This document shows, in pieces, positions 1 through 7,202 of a DNA stretch of 11,999 bases. Source of the stretch: Planctomycetaceae bacterium (GTDB taxonomy: Bacteria; Planctomycetota; Planctomycetia; Pirellulales; Pirellulaceae); assembly GCA_018658605.1 (NCBI GenBank), contig JABHUV010000071.1:1-11999 (forward strand). The letters are read 5' to 3'. A program made the position numbers and the translations under genes. Under the pieces are notes generated by a model. That model did no database searches, was not told where the DNA came from, and saw only the letters and a list, made by a program, of their open reading frames with translations. Within the stretch, counting starts at the first letter, position 1. Each line of letters starts with the position of its first letter.

Positions 1-295
1 GCCATTGGTGGCCATAGACTGGCCCGAGGTTTCCATCTTCATCCGCCCATTCATCCCAAATACGCACTTTATTGTCGCGGAGGTATTGGATGTTTGTGTC
101 ACCGGTCAAGAACCACAGCAACTCGTGGATGATGGATCGCAGGTGTAATTTTTTTGTGGTAAGTAGCGGAAAAGAATCAGCTAGATCAAATCGCATTTGA
201 TGGCCAAATAGGCTACGAGTTCCAGTGCCGGTGCGATCTTCTTTGATAGCACCGTGGTCGTAGATTTGCTGGATTAGATCGAGATATTGACGCAT
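1..295 (-). CDS. thyA: Thymidylate synthase ThyA, N-terminal part (cut by left edge)
   Basis: Makes dTMP from dUMP, using 5,10-methylene-tetrahydrofolate as carbon donor and reductant, in the cytoplasm. The 98 visible codons start at an ATG (293-295 read on the minus strand) and match the N-terminus of bacterial ThyA almost without gaps. The dUMP-phosphate loop RTGTGT is at residues 21-26, followed by FGHQMRF (30-36), [15 protein letters not shown] (55-69) with the conserved Glu58, and [20 protein letters not shown] at the edge. The catalytic cysteine (near residue 146 in E. coli numbering) lies outside the window. The gene has the same orientation as efp-epmA but begins 164 bases beyond epmA, so it may have its own promoter. 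I see no good Shine-Dalgarno upstream of the ATG. The identity is secure. Confidence 0.96.
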   Translation of the reverse strand, partial: MRQYLDLIQQIYDHGAIKEDRTGTGTRSLFGHQMRFDLADSFPLLTTKKLHLRSIIHELLWFLTGDTNIQYLRDNKVRIWDEWADEDGNLGPVYGHQW

Positions 296-459
296 AGTTG
301 TCAAACAAAAGAGACGATTGTATAGAGCCCTATTTATGTGAGTAGTTTACCATGTTCACATGCTATTTGAACCCTAGTAGGGGCTACGGTCAGGGGCCAA
401 ATCCACCTCTGCTGCGGCGGATACAAATTTACAATAACATGGAATGCCTCGCTTCTGCA
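296..459. other. Intergenic region between epmA and thyA
   Basis: This 164-base gap separates the end of epmA from the start of thyA, both on the minus strand. It holds a 6-bp inverted repeat (ATGTGA at 336-341 with TCACAT at 356-361, 14-base loop). A minus-strand TACAAT that could serve as a -10 element lies near positions 316-321, but no matching -35 is evident. I see no small ORF, RNA gene or convincing terminator. Confidence 0.4.
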
Positions 460-1737
460 TCATGCGCGATCGAAGGGAAAGGCGATGACTTCGGCGATAT
501 CGGTGGCACCCGTTACTAGCATTACTAAACGGTCAAATCCTAAGGCTACGCCGCAGCAATCAGGTAAGCCACTTTGCATCGCCGTATCTAAATAGCTTTC
601 TTGCGGTAGTCGAGGTTGTCCGTCTTGTTCCCGTTGCTGGTTGCTTCGTTCATTGCGGCGCCGAAATTCCTGAAAGTCTAATAGCTCGTGATAACCGTTA
701 GCTAATTCCAAGCCATGGAAAAATAGCTCAAAGCGATCAGCTATTTTTGGGTTGTCGGGGTTTTGCCGAGCTAATGCGGCTTGAGAGAGAGGGTAGTCGA
801 CCAAAATGGTCGGGACGTCTAAACCTAGCGTCGGTTGTACATACTCGGTGAACAACAAATCAAGCCAGCCATCACGATCCATATTACGCCAGTTTTCAGG
901 CGGTTGGAAATCTAATCCCGCGATACAGCGCAATAATTTCGCGGCAGAATCTTCGAGCGGATCAATGTCTATAGCTGCCATGAATGCCTGCTGATAGGTA
1001 ATCGTTTGGTGCGCGTCGGTGGACAAAATAGTGCTTAGCAGAGACCCCAAAAATGTGATGGCATCATCGGTTGACCACGATGTCCGGTACCATTCAAGCA
1101 TCGTGAATTCCAGATTGTGATGTGGTCCCTTTTCATCGCTGCGAAATGCTCTCGTGATTTGGTAAATGGCTTGCATGCCATCAGCGAGCAAACGCTTCAT
1201 ATGAAATTCTGGTGAAGTTTGTAACCAATACGTTTCGTTGTGGATGACTACGGGAATTGGAAACAAATGGCGGTCAACAACGGTATCTATTGAAAGCATG
1301 GGTGTTTCGACTTCATCAAATCCGTGATCACAAAAGAATGCTCGGACTTGAGCGAGAAGTTCGCTGCGGCGCTGTAGTGTCGAGAGCTCCGCGGTCGGTT
1401 GAAAATTTATACGGTTATTACCGGAAACGTTCTCAGTAATATCTGGTAGTCTCAGTACAAATGAAAATTCGAGATCGGCAATCTTAATTGAGTCCCCGGG
1501 CTGTAAGGATACGGGATTGGTGAGTTGGTGGCCGTTTATTTTTGTCCCATTAGCGCTGTTGAGATCCGAGATTGTGAAATGCGGGTCGTCGGCGACAAGC
1601 CGTACATGCTCGCGGCTAACGGAGGGAAAGTTGAGTTGAACGTTACAATCAGCATCTCGGCCAATGACATTGTCACCCAGTACAAGCTCATAGGCTTGTC
1701 CGCGATCGAGTCCGTTTGTAGCTAGCAGGTAGGCCAT
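460..1737 (-). CDS. epmA: FHA domain fused to EF-P lysyl-ligase EpmA (PoxA/GenX)
   Basis: The EpmA part is a lysyl-tRNA-synthetase-like enzyme. It activates (R)-beta-lysine with ATP and ligates it to the conserved lysine of elongation factor P rather than to a tRNA. Residues about 115-425 match the full-length E. coli enzyme (325 residues): VETP (143-146), TSPEFHMKRLL (174-184), HNLEFTMLEWYR (207-218), GLELANGYHELLD (342-354) and the class II motif 3 GVALGFDRLVM (396-406). Residues 1 to about 95 form an extra forkhead-associated domain with its phosphothreonine-binding signature: IGR (25-27), SREH (41-44) and NSANGTKING (60-69). About 20 linker residues join the two. The fusion is one open frame with no Met between residues 1 and 147, so an EpmA-only ATG start is excluded. 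The gene follows efp by 28 bases, consistent with co-transcription. No strong Shine-Dalgarno is seen. The role of the FHA domain is unknown; phosphorylation-dependent control or recruitment is inference. Confidence 0.95.
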   Translation of the reverse strand: MAYLLATNGLDRGQAYELVLGDNVIGRDADCNVQLNFPSVSREHVRLVADDPHFTISDLNSANGTKINGHQLTNPVSLQPGDSIKIADLEFSFVLRLPDITENVSGNNRINFQPTAELSTLQRRSELLAQVRAFFCDHGFDEVETPMLSIDTVVDRHLFPIPVVIHNETYWLQTSPEFHMKRLLADGMQAIYQITRAFRSDEKGPHHNLEFTMLEWYRTSWSTDDAITFLGSLLSTILSTDAHQTITYQQAFMAAIDIDPLEDSAAKLLRCIAGLDFQPPENWRNMDRDGWLDLLFTEYVQPTLGLDVPTILVDYPLSQAALARQNPDNPKIADRFELFFHGLELANGYHELLDFQEFRRRNERSNQQREQDGQPRLPQESYLDTAMQSGLPDCCGVALGFDRLVMLVTGATDIAEVIAFPFDRA

Positions 1738-1765
1738 ACTGATGGCGATACGATTGTTTAAAAGG

Positions 1766-2338
1766 TTATTTTTGGTTTACGCGTTCGACATAATCGCCGG
1801 TGCGAGTGTCGACTTTGATAACATTTCCCATCTCAATAAATGCTGGACAGAGGATCTCAGCGCCAGTTTCAACCGTAACAGGCTTAGTGACACTTGTTGC
1901 TGTGTCACCTTTGGCGCCGGGTTCACAGTATTCGACCTTTAGCTCGACGTGGTTCGGTGGAGTTAATGTAATTGGATTTTCGTTCCACAGTACCGTTTGG
2001 CATTTCATGCCTTCGGTTAAGTATTTCCAATAGTCACCAACTTGCTCGGCAGATAATTCATATTGGTCGAAATCAACGTTGTTCATAAAGACGAATGTAT
2101 CGCCTTGTTTATACAAATATTGACAACCAACTTCCTCGACATCAGCGGATTCGAGCGAATCGCCACCTTTATAGGTACGGTCCAAGATTGTGTTACGCAG
2201 TAGATTTCGTAGCTTGCATTTATAGAACGCATTGCCCTTGCCGGGTTTTACGAAATTCATTTCGATCATCATGTACGGCTCGCCGTTAATTTCAACTCGC
2301 AAGCCCTTGCGAAAATCGTTAGTCTTATAGGTTGCCAC
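1766..2338 (-). CDS. efp: Elongation factor P
   Basis: EF-P binds between the P and E sites of the ribosome and speeds peptide-bond formation at proline stretches. The protein is 190 residues, close to E. coli EF-P (188), with the usual KOW-like N-terminal domain and two OB folds. The loop VKPGKGNAF (30-38) places the modifiable lysine at K34, the position that EpmA beta-lysylates in E. coli; bacteria using arginine rhamnosylation or a proline-loop EF-P differ here. The C-terminal OB region runs through TATSVTKPVTVETGAEILCPAFI to the end. The start is GTG (2336-2338), supported by an AGGAAG Shine-Dalgarno 9 bases upstream. The gene leads a probable efp-epmA operon and diverges from epmB, so target, ligase and mutase sit side by side. 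Confidence 0.98.
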   Translation of the reverse strand: MATYKTNDFRKGLRVEINGEPYMMIEMNFVKPGKGNAFYKCKLRNLLRNTILDRTYKGGDSLESADVEEVGCQYLYKQGDTFVFMNNVDFDQYELSAEQVGDYWKYLTEGMKCQTVLWNENPITLTPPNHVELKVEYCEPGAKGDTATSVTKPVTVETGAEILCPAFIEMGNVIKVDTRTGDYVERVNQK

Positions 2339-2347
2339 GGTCGTTCA

Positions 2348-2353
2348 CTTCCT
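2348..2353 (-). promoter_or_regulatory. Ribosome binding site of efp
   Basis: AGGAAG on the minus strand, extended by GAG upstream, lies 9 bases before the GTG at 2338. This supports the non-ATG start of efp. It is one of the clearer Shine-Dalgarno sequences in the window. Confidence 0.65.
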
Positions 2354-2361
2354 CTGCGCGA

Positions 2362-2392
2362 ATTATTTGTTGTTAAAATTAAGGGTCGTCAA
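2362..2392 (-). promoter_or_regulatory. Possible efp promoter in the efp/epmB divergent gap
   Basis: On the minus strand TTGACG (2387-2392, five of six to the -35 consensus) is followed after 19 bases by AATAAT (2362-2367, five of six to the -10 consensus). Transcription would begin shortly before the Shine-Dalgarno, giving a very short leader. The 19-base spacer is long and planctomycete promoters are not well predicted by eye, so this is only a candidate. I found no matching pair for epmB on the plus strand. Confidence 0.3.
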
Positions 2393-2431
2393 GGATTCTT
2401 TTATACCACTTTTCTTATTGATACTATAACC

Positions 2432-3487
2432 ATGCCTCCGACGTTATTACAGTCCAAACTACTTCGAAGCGAAAAGCCTAATCTGGAAGTGGAAATAGAA
2501 ATTCCGACATGGCAACATGAGATAAAAACAGCTTTCCGTTTAGCAAGTGACTTATGCGAGTTTTTAAATCTCGATCTCGGTAAGATGGAGATTTCAGCGC
2601 TTGCAGCAAAACAATTTCCATTGTTCGTGCCACGCGGTTTTGCACGCCGCATGGAAAATGGAAATCCAGATGATCCGCTGCTGCGGCAGGTTCTTAATGT
2701 GGTACAGGAAGAGGTGTCGGACACTCAGTTTAGTGTCGACCCTGTGGGGGAATCAGGGGCCGGCATTGCGCCAGGGTTATTACAGAAATATGCAGGTCGC
2801 GCACTGATGGTCGTAACTGGTGTTTGTGCCGTGCATTGTCGTTATTGTTTCCGGCGGCACTTTCCCTACCAGTCGTTTCAACAAATAGGTGCAGAAAATT
2901 TCCGGTGGCAACCAGCATTGGATACTATTCGCAACGATGCCAGCATCCACGAAGTACTGCTCAGTGGCGGTGATCCATTGGTGTTGTCTGATGAGCTATT
3001 AACAGAATTAATAACGATGTTGGAAAATATTCCACACCTCAAACGCTTGAGAATTCATACCCGGTTGCCCATTGTGATACCATCACGCGTTACGGAGGCA
3101 TTAGTGAATCGTTTGGCCTCCAGTCGTTTAGCTGTTTGGTTTGTGGTACACGCCAATCATGGCAATGAACTTGAAACAAATGTGTTACAGTCACTGGACC
3201 GTATTGTTACAGCAGGAATTCCAGTTCTAAATCAGACGGTGCTTTTGAGAGGCGTGAATGATTCGGTTGGAGCGTTAGAAGAACTGTTTGCCAAACTGGC
3301 TGATGCGAGCGTGTTGCCTTATTATTTGCATCAGCTGGATCGTGTTGCCGGTGCAGCACATTTCGAAGTGCCTATTGAAACGGGCAAGCAGTTGATTAAG
3401 CAACTACGAACAAGGCTGCCGGGATATGCGGTTCCACGTTATGTACAAGAACTTCCGGATGAGTTGGCAAAAACGATACTGGCGTAA
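2432..3487 (+). CDS. epmB: EF-P beta-lysylation protein EpmB (radical-SAM lysine 2,3-aminomutase)
   Basis: A radical-SAM, PLP-dependent enzyme that converts (S)-alpha-lysine to (R)-beta-lysine, the substrate EpmA attaches to EF-P. The 351 residues align end to end with E. coli EpmB (342). The shared blocks are RMENGNPDDPLLRQVL (73-88), PGLLQKYAGRAL (114-125), the 4Fe-4S cluster motif C132-x3-C136-x2-C139 inside CRYCFRRHFPY, SGGDPL (178-183), the segment around HTRLPIVIPSR, and YYLHQLDRVAGAAHF. K347 in the C-terminal AKTIL is the likely PLP lysine by analogy with the family; that assignment is inference. The protein is shorter than free-standing clostridial KamA (over 400 residues) and shares EpmB-specific blocks, which with the efp/epmA neighbours favours EpmB. 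It is divergent from efp, as in E. coli. No Shine-Dalgarno precedes the ATG. Confidence 0.96.
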   Translation: MPPTLLQSKLLRSEKPNLEVEIEIPTWQHEIKTAFRLASDLCEFLNLDLGKMEISALAAKQFPLFVPRGFARRMENGNPDDPLLRQVLNVVQEEVSDTQFSVDPVGESGAGIAPGLLQKYAGRALMVVTGVCAVHCRYCFRRHFPYQSFQQIGAENFRWQPALDTIRNDASIHEVLLSGGDPLVLSDELLTELITMLENIPHLKRLRIHTRLPIVIPSRVTEALVNRLASSRLAVWFVVHANHGNELETNVLQSLDRIVTAGIPVLNQTVLLRGVNDSVGALEELFAKLADASVLPYYLHQLDRVAGAAHFEVPIETGKQLIKQLRTRLPGYAVPRYVQELPDELAKTILA

Positions 3488-3569
3488 TACTATATTCACA
3501 AGGGTGATAGACTACCGGCGATAAGATTAGCCGCGACACAGTCCTGAGATATGGAGAAAGATTAGATCA

Positions 3570-4229
3570 ATGAGTTTAGAACGAGTGTTAGAGCCGGAAG
3601 TTATGGATACGTTGGCCGAAGCCCACGACTACGATTGCATGGACCACCGTGGCGTTAACCAAGCTTTTGTTGCTGATTTGCTACGGACCGGTGATATTGG
3701 TACGGAAGTTTTAGACCTTGGAACAGGTACCGCGCAAATACCTGTCGTGTTGTGTCAGCAGGATCCGCATTGTCGAGTGATGGGGATTGATTTAGCAGCG
3801 CATATGCTAGATCTTGCTCGATACAATATCGAAGTCGAAGGCTTCACGAACCGTATTTTCTTGCAACAGATTGACTCGAAAGACCTGTCGATGGAATCTG
3901 ATTCGTTTGATACAGTGATGTCTAATAGTATTATTCACCACATTCCAGAACCACTAGCGGCGATTACCGAAGCAATACGAGTGGTTCGTATTGGTGGGTT
4001 GTTGTTTTTCCGTGATCTGATGCGTCCGACAACTGATGAACAAGTTGTTGCGTTGGTAAAACAATATGCTGGCGAGGAAAATGAACACCAGCAACAGATG
4101 TTTGATGATTCATTGCGGGCGGCGTTAAGTTTAGCTGAAATACGCGAATTAATTAGCTCACTAGGATTTGACGACGCAACGGTGCAGGCCAGTAGCGATC
4201 GCCATTGGACGTGGATTGCCCGTAAATAG
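3570..4229 (+). CDS. Class I SAM-dependent methyltransferase, substrate unknown
   Basis: A 219-residue Rossmann-fold methyltransferase of the UbiE/Methyltransf_11 type. Motif I is VLDLGTGTAQIPV (47-59), the acidic end of strand 2 is MGIDLA (71-76), motif II is SFDTVMSNSIIHHI (112-125), and motif III is the AIRVVRIGGLLFFRDLMRP region (135-153). The C-terminus (about 160-219) is helical and could form the substrate lid. It has no signal peptide, so it should be cytoplasmic. It starts 82 bases after epmB in the same direction, and a GGAG lies 13 bases upstream of the ATG. It could share the epmB transcript, but nothing in the sequence identifies a substrate. A small-molecule or quinone-type target is as likely as a translation-related one. 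Confidence 0.85.
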   Translation: MSLERVLEPEVMDTLAEAHDYDCMDHRGVNQAFVADLLRTGDIGTEVLDLGTGTAQIPVVLCQQDPHCRVMGIDLAAHMLDLARYNIEVEGFTNRIFLQQIDSKDLSMESDSFDTVMSNSIIHHIPEPLAAITEAIRVVRIGGLLFFRDLMRPTTDEQVVALVKQYAGEENEHQQQMFDDSLRAALSLAEIRELISSLGFDDATVQASSDRHWTWIARK

Positions 4230-4249
4230 ATAGTAGGAGTCCGTAGTAG

Positions 4250-4339
4250 ATGGCTGTAAATTATTCACTTGAATATCAACGGCTCAGAACACACGGGAAC
4301 CGTGAAGTGTTTTATAGTAAGCTAGTATCTAGCGATTAA
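4250..4339 (+). CDS. Possible 29-codon small ORF
   Basis: An ATG at 4250 opens a 29-codon frame (MAVNYSLEYQRLRTHGNREV and nine further residues) ending in TAA at 4337-4339. An AGGAG lies ten bases before the ATG, just after the methyltransferase stop codon. The peptide is hydrophilic with no membrane segment or known motif. It fills most of the gap before the Gfo/Idh/MocA gene. Frames this short arise often by chance, and only the Shine-Dalgarno supports it. Confidence 0.2.
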   Translation: MAVNYSLEYQRLRTHGNREVFYSKLVSSD

Positions 4340-4351
4340 TTTATTACCTAC

Positions 4352-5653
4352 ATGGAAAGAACGATGGCAAACCAACTTAGCAAAAGACATTTGAATCGCC
4401 GTGACTTTGTAAAAGCGTCCACGGTTTTTTCGGTACCATTGTTTGTGCCGAATAAGGTTTTTGGCGCCAACGAGAGACTCAACGTTGGTGTTATTGGCGT
4501 GGCAGGCCGAGGTGGTGCAAACCTATCCGCAATGGGTGGTCAGAATGTTGTGGCTGTATGTGATGTTGATAGCGATCGCTTAGCTGGGGCAAAAAATAAA
4601 CATCCAAATGCAGTCGGATATGCTGACTATCGAAAGCTCCTTGAACGTAGCGATATAGATGCTGCTGTTATTTCCACCCCAGATCATCACCACGCTCCCG
4701 CGACGTTACGAGCACTCCGAGCAGGGTTACATGTTTATTGTGAAAAGCCATTAACGCACAGCGTTGAAGAAGCGCGAATGGTTGCCAGTGAAGCGAAGAA
4801 GCAAGGTGTTGCCACTCAGATGGGAACACAAAATCATGAACACCCCGGATATCTAAGATTGGTTGAAATTTTAGAATCCCAAACTGTGGGCCAAGTTCGC
4901 GAGGCACATATCATTACAGACCGTCCAGGCAAATGGTGGCCACAAGGCATTGATGCCCCCACTGGAAAACATGAAATACCCGCTAACGTTAGTTGGGACT
5001 TATGGCTCGGACCCGCTCAGTCACGCTCTTATAACCCCGCTTATATGCCATTTAAGTGGCGCGGGTTCTGGGACTTTGGCTGTGGAGCGATTGGGGATAT
5101 GGCCATCCACTTGATGGACCCTAGTTTTTGGGGATTGAAGCTTGGTGGCAAAGTGACAGTTTCTTCGCAAGGTCCAGATGTTAATGCCGATAGTGCACCA
5201 ACATGGATGATTACGAAATTTGAATTTGGTCGCCGAGGCAAATATGCTCCGGTTGACGTCTATTGGTATGAAGGAACAGCACGACCTAAGGATCCTGAAA
5301 TTGCTAAGAACCTACCAATGAACGGTTCGCTGTTTATTGGAGACAAAGGCAAAGTAGCGTGTACTCACAATCAGTCCCCAGTCTTTATTGGCGATGGCAT
5401 CGAAGCACCAGTCCCCTATCTACCGGAGTCACCAGGGCATCATGCTCAATGGATTACGGCTTGCAAAACGGGCAGCGCTACCGGTTCTAATTTTGCATAT
5501 GCAGGACCTTTTACTGAAATCGTCTTGCTCGGCAATGTTGCTTATCGAGCGGGCACTCCAATCATCTATGACCCCAAGTCTATGAGCATAACGAATAACG
5601 ATGCCGCCAACAGCCTGCTAAGAAAAGACTATCGCCCAGGTTGGGAAATCTAA
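4352..5653 (+). CDS. Tat-exported Gfo/Idh/MocA family oxidoreductase
   Basis: A NAD(P)-dependent oxidoreductase of the glucose-fructose oxidoreductase / inositol dehydrogenase family, which usually acts on sugars, sugar acids or cyclitols. A twin-arginine signal NRRDFVKAS (15-23) and a short hydrophobic stretch (24-33) point to export. The dinucleotide-binding motif is GVIGVAGRGGANL (46-58), followed by the family's EKP motif (131-133) and the substrate-side motif GDMAIHLMD (248-256), where Asp249 and His253 are the expected active-site pair. The C-terminal alpha/beta domain is complete at 433 residues. The start at 4352 may be four codons too early: GGAAAG at 4354-4359 would serve a second in-frame ATG at 4364. 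Planctomycetes carry very many paralogues of this family, so the substrate cannot be named. The PhoX-like gene follows in tandem after 105 bases. Confidence 0.9.
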   Translation: MERTMANQLSKRHLNRRDFVKASTVFSVPLFVPNKVFGANERLNVGVIGVAGRGGANLSAMGGQNVVAVCDVDSDRLAGAKNKHPNAVGYADYRKLLERSDIDAAVISTPDHHHAPATLRALRAGLHVYCEKPLTHSVEEARMVASEAKKQGVATQMGTQNHEHPGYLRLVEILESQTVGQVREAHIITDRPGKWWPQGIDAPTGKHEIPANVSWDLWLGPAQSRSYNPAYMPFKWRGFWDFGCGAIGDMAIHLMDPSFWGLKLGGKVTVSSQGPDVNADSAPTWMITKFEFGRRGKYAPVDVYWYEGTARPKDPEIAKNLPMNGSLFIGDKGKVACTHNQSPVFIGDGIEAPVPYLPESPGHHAQWITACKTGSATGSNFAYAGPFTEIVLLGNVAYRAGTPIIYDPKSMSITNNDAANSLLRKDYRPGWEI

Positions 5654-5673
5654 AGTGATGCCATATTCAATGG

Positions 5674-5695
5674 GCCGGTAATGTCAATTACCGGC
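5674..5695 (+). terminator. 9-bp hairpin between the oxidoreductase and PhoX-like genes
   Basis: GCCGGTAAT (5674-5682), a four-base loop GTCA, and ATTACCGGC (5687-5695) form a perfect 9-bp stem, starting 20 bases after the stop codon of the oxidoreductase. There is no T-tract after it, so it is not a standard intrinsic terminator. It could end or attenuate the upstream transcript, protect its 3' end, or be a dyad operator for the downstream gene. Confidence 0.4.
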
Positions 5696-5758
5696 GGCTG
5701 AATTATAATGAATGTCCATTAATACTCGCCTTCCCTCTTCTTCCTAGAAATAGATACG

Positions 5759-7186
5759 ATGCCTAACAATCCACAAACAAGTTCACGCCGTGATTTTTTG
5801 AGTCTTTCCTCGAGTGCGGTTGGGGCATTTTTGGTTGCTGATACACTTAGCAATTTTAATTATCTACAAGCATCCAACGTCGATAAGTCGGGTAATAAGA
5901 GTCCCTATGGTCCTCTAAAACCAACGAAAGATATGAACACTGGCTTGGAATTGTTAAGTTTGCCGGATGGGTTCAAATACGTAACAGGCAATTGGGCGGG
6001 TGAGACGATGAGTGATGGCCGTAAAATGCCAGGCGCTCATGATGGAATGGGTGTCATTGCGGATAATAAGGGTGTTGTTACACTCTGCCGAAATCATGAA
6101 ATTAACGGCGTAAAACCTTCGTACGCTAAAGCGGCAAATACCTACGATGCTAATGCAAGCGGCGGTACAAGTAACTTTACTTTTGATTGTAATACAGGTA
6201 AGTTTTTGACGAGCCAAGCCAGCCTTTCCGGTACCGTACGAAACTGTGCCGGCGGCGTAACTCCTTGGGGAAGTTGGTTGACTTGTGAAGAAACGCTACT
6301 GGGCCCGGAAGAAGAATCCGATCCAAAGCATGAAGAAACGCATGGTTGGATATTCGAGGTTCCTGCTGATGGCAACGGATCACCTGTGCCTCTGAAAGAT
6401 ATGGGCCGTTTTGTTCATGAAGCCGTCGCTGTTGATCCGGTGACTTCGATTGTCTACGAAACCGAAGATCGATCAACCTCTGGGTTATATCGGTTTTTAC
6501 CTAAAACCAAAGGTAAGTTGATAGATGGCGGAACTCTACAAATGATGAAAGTTCCTGGACAGCTTGATCTATCCAAAAACGTCAAGCCAGGTGCCGTATT
6601 TGAAAACATCGAATGGGTCACGATTGATGATCCTACAATTCCTCATGTTCAAGGTACCACCAACGCTCTAGGTGTTTATTCCCAAGGCCGCAAACTAGGT
6701 GGGACAAACTTTGCACGACTCGAAGGTATTTGGCATTATCAAGGCTCGATCTTTTTTGATTCCACGAGCGGTGGAAATGTTAGTGCTGGACAAATATGGG
6801 AATATATTCCGAGTAAGAATACATTGCGATTGGTGTTTGAGTCACCGGATAAACTAGTACTGAACATGCCGGATAATCTAGCGATTAGTCCTCGCGGAGG
6901 TATTCTGGTCTGTGAAGATTGCGGTACTACAACAGTGAAAACGGAAGCGGGGATTGAAAGATTCTATCCGCGACTGCAGATGCTTAGTCCCGAGGGAGAT
7001 ATTTTTCCACTGGGCTTTAATAATGTGATTATCAACAAACGCACCATGGGTAAAAAAGGGGACTTCCGTGGCTCAGAATGGACGGGCGTGAATTTCAGCC
7101 CAGACGGGCGATGGCTTTTTGCTAATATCCAATCGCCGGGATTTACTGCCGCAATTACTGGACCGTGGGGCAAAGGATTTTTGTAA
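5759..7186 (+). CDS. PhoX/DUF839 family Tat-exported protein, putative alkaline phosphatase
   Basis: A 475-residue protein of the PhoX (DUF839) family. Characterised members are periplasmic, calcium- and iron-dependent alkaline phosphatases that release phosphate from esters. The N-terminus has a twin-arginine signal SRRDFLSLSS (9-18) and a hydrophobic segment to about residue 32. Family blocks are CRNHEINGV (110-118), GGTSNFTFD (135-143), GTVRNCAGGVTPWGSWLTCEE (158-178) with the conserved Cys163, FVHEAVAVDP (218-227), RLEGIW (320-325), GQIWEYIP (344-351), NMPDNLAISP (369-378) and WTGVNFSPDGRWLFANIQSPG (441-461). Cys163 and the acidic residues fit the metal site of PhoX, but I cannot confirm every ligand by eye. 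No Shine-Dalgarno is seen. Some DUF839 proteins have no shown phosphatase activity, so the family call is firmer than the enzymatic one. Confidence 0.88.
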   Translation: MPNNPQTSSRRDFLSLSSSAVGAFLVADTLSNFNYLQASNVDKSGNKSPYGPLKPTKDMNTGLELLSLPDGFKYVTGNWAGETMSDGRKMPGAHDGMGVIADNKGVVTLCRNHEINGVKPSYAKAANTYDANASGGTSNFTFDCNTGKFLTSQASLSGTVRNCAGGVTPWGSWLTCEETLLGPEEESDPKHEETHGWIFEVPADGNGSPVPLKDMGRFVHEAVAVDPVTSIVYETEDRSTSGLYRFLPKTKGKLIDGGTLQMMKVPGQLDLSKNVKPGAVFENIEWVTIDDPTIPHVQGTTNALGVYSQGRKLGGTNFARLEGIWHYQGSIFFDSTSGGNVSAGQIWEYIPSKNTLRLVFESPDKLVLNMPDNLAISPRGGILVCEDCGTTTVKTEAGIERFYPRLQMLSPEGDIFPLGFNNVIINKRTMGKKGDFRGSEWTGVNFSPDGRWLFANIQSPGFTAAITGPWGKGFL

Positions 7187-7202
7187 CGACGGCATGATGG
7201 AT

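Noticed and set aside
336..361. ATGTGA...TCACAT dyad resembling a CRP site upstream of thyA
   Set aside because: The 14-base spacing does not match the 6-base spacer of CRP sites, and no other evidence of a regulator is present.
460..1737. The FHA-EpmA fusion as an assembly or frameshift artefact joining two genes
   Set aside because: The frame is continuous with no stop or compositional break, the linker is of normal length, and both domains are complete. Strain comparison would settle it, but the sequence gives no sign of an artefact.
806..2289. Plus-strand open frames of 60-77 codons lying over epmA and efp
   Set aside because: They are antisense shadows of strongly recognisable minus-strand genes and encode no recognisable domain.
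2432..3487. Free-standing KamA lysine 2,3-aminomutase for lysine fermentation or osmolyte synthesis
   Set aside because: Length and sequence blocks match EpmB more closely, and the gene sits directly beside efp and epmA.
7187..7202. Bidirectional terminator between the convergent PhoX-like and DUF1501 genes
   Set aside because: Only 16 bases separate the stop codons, and they contain no inverted repeat or T-run.
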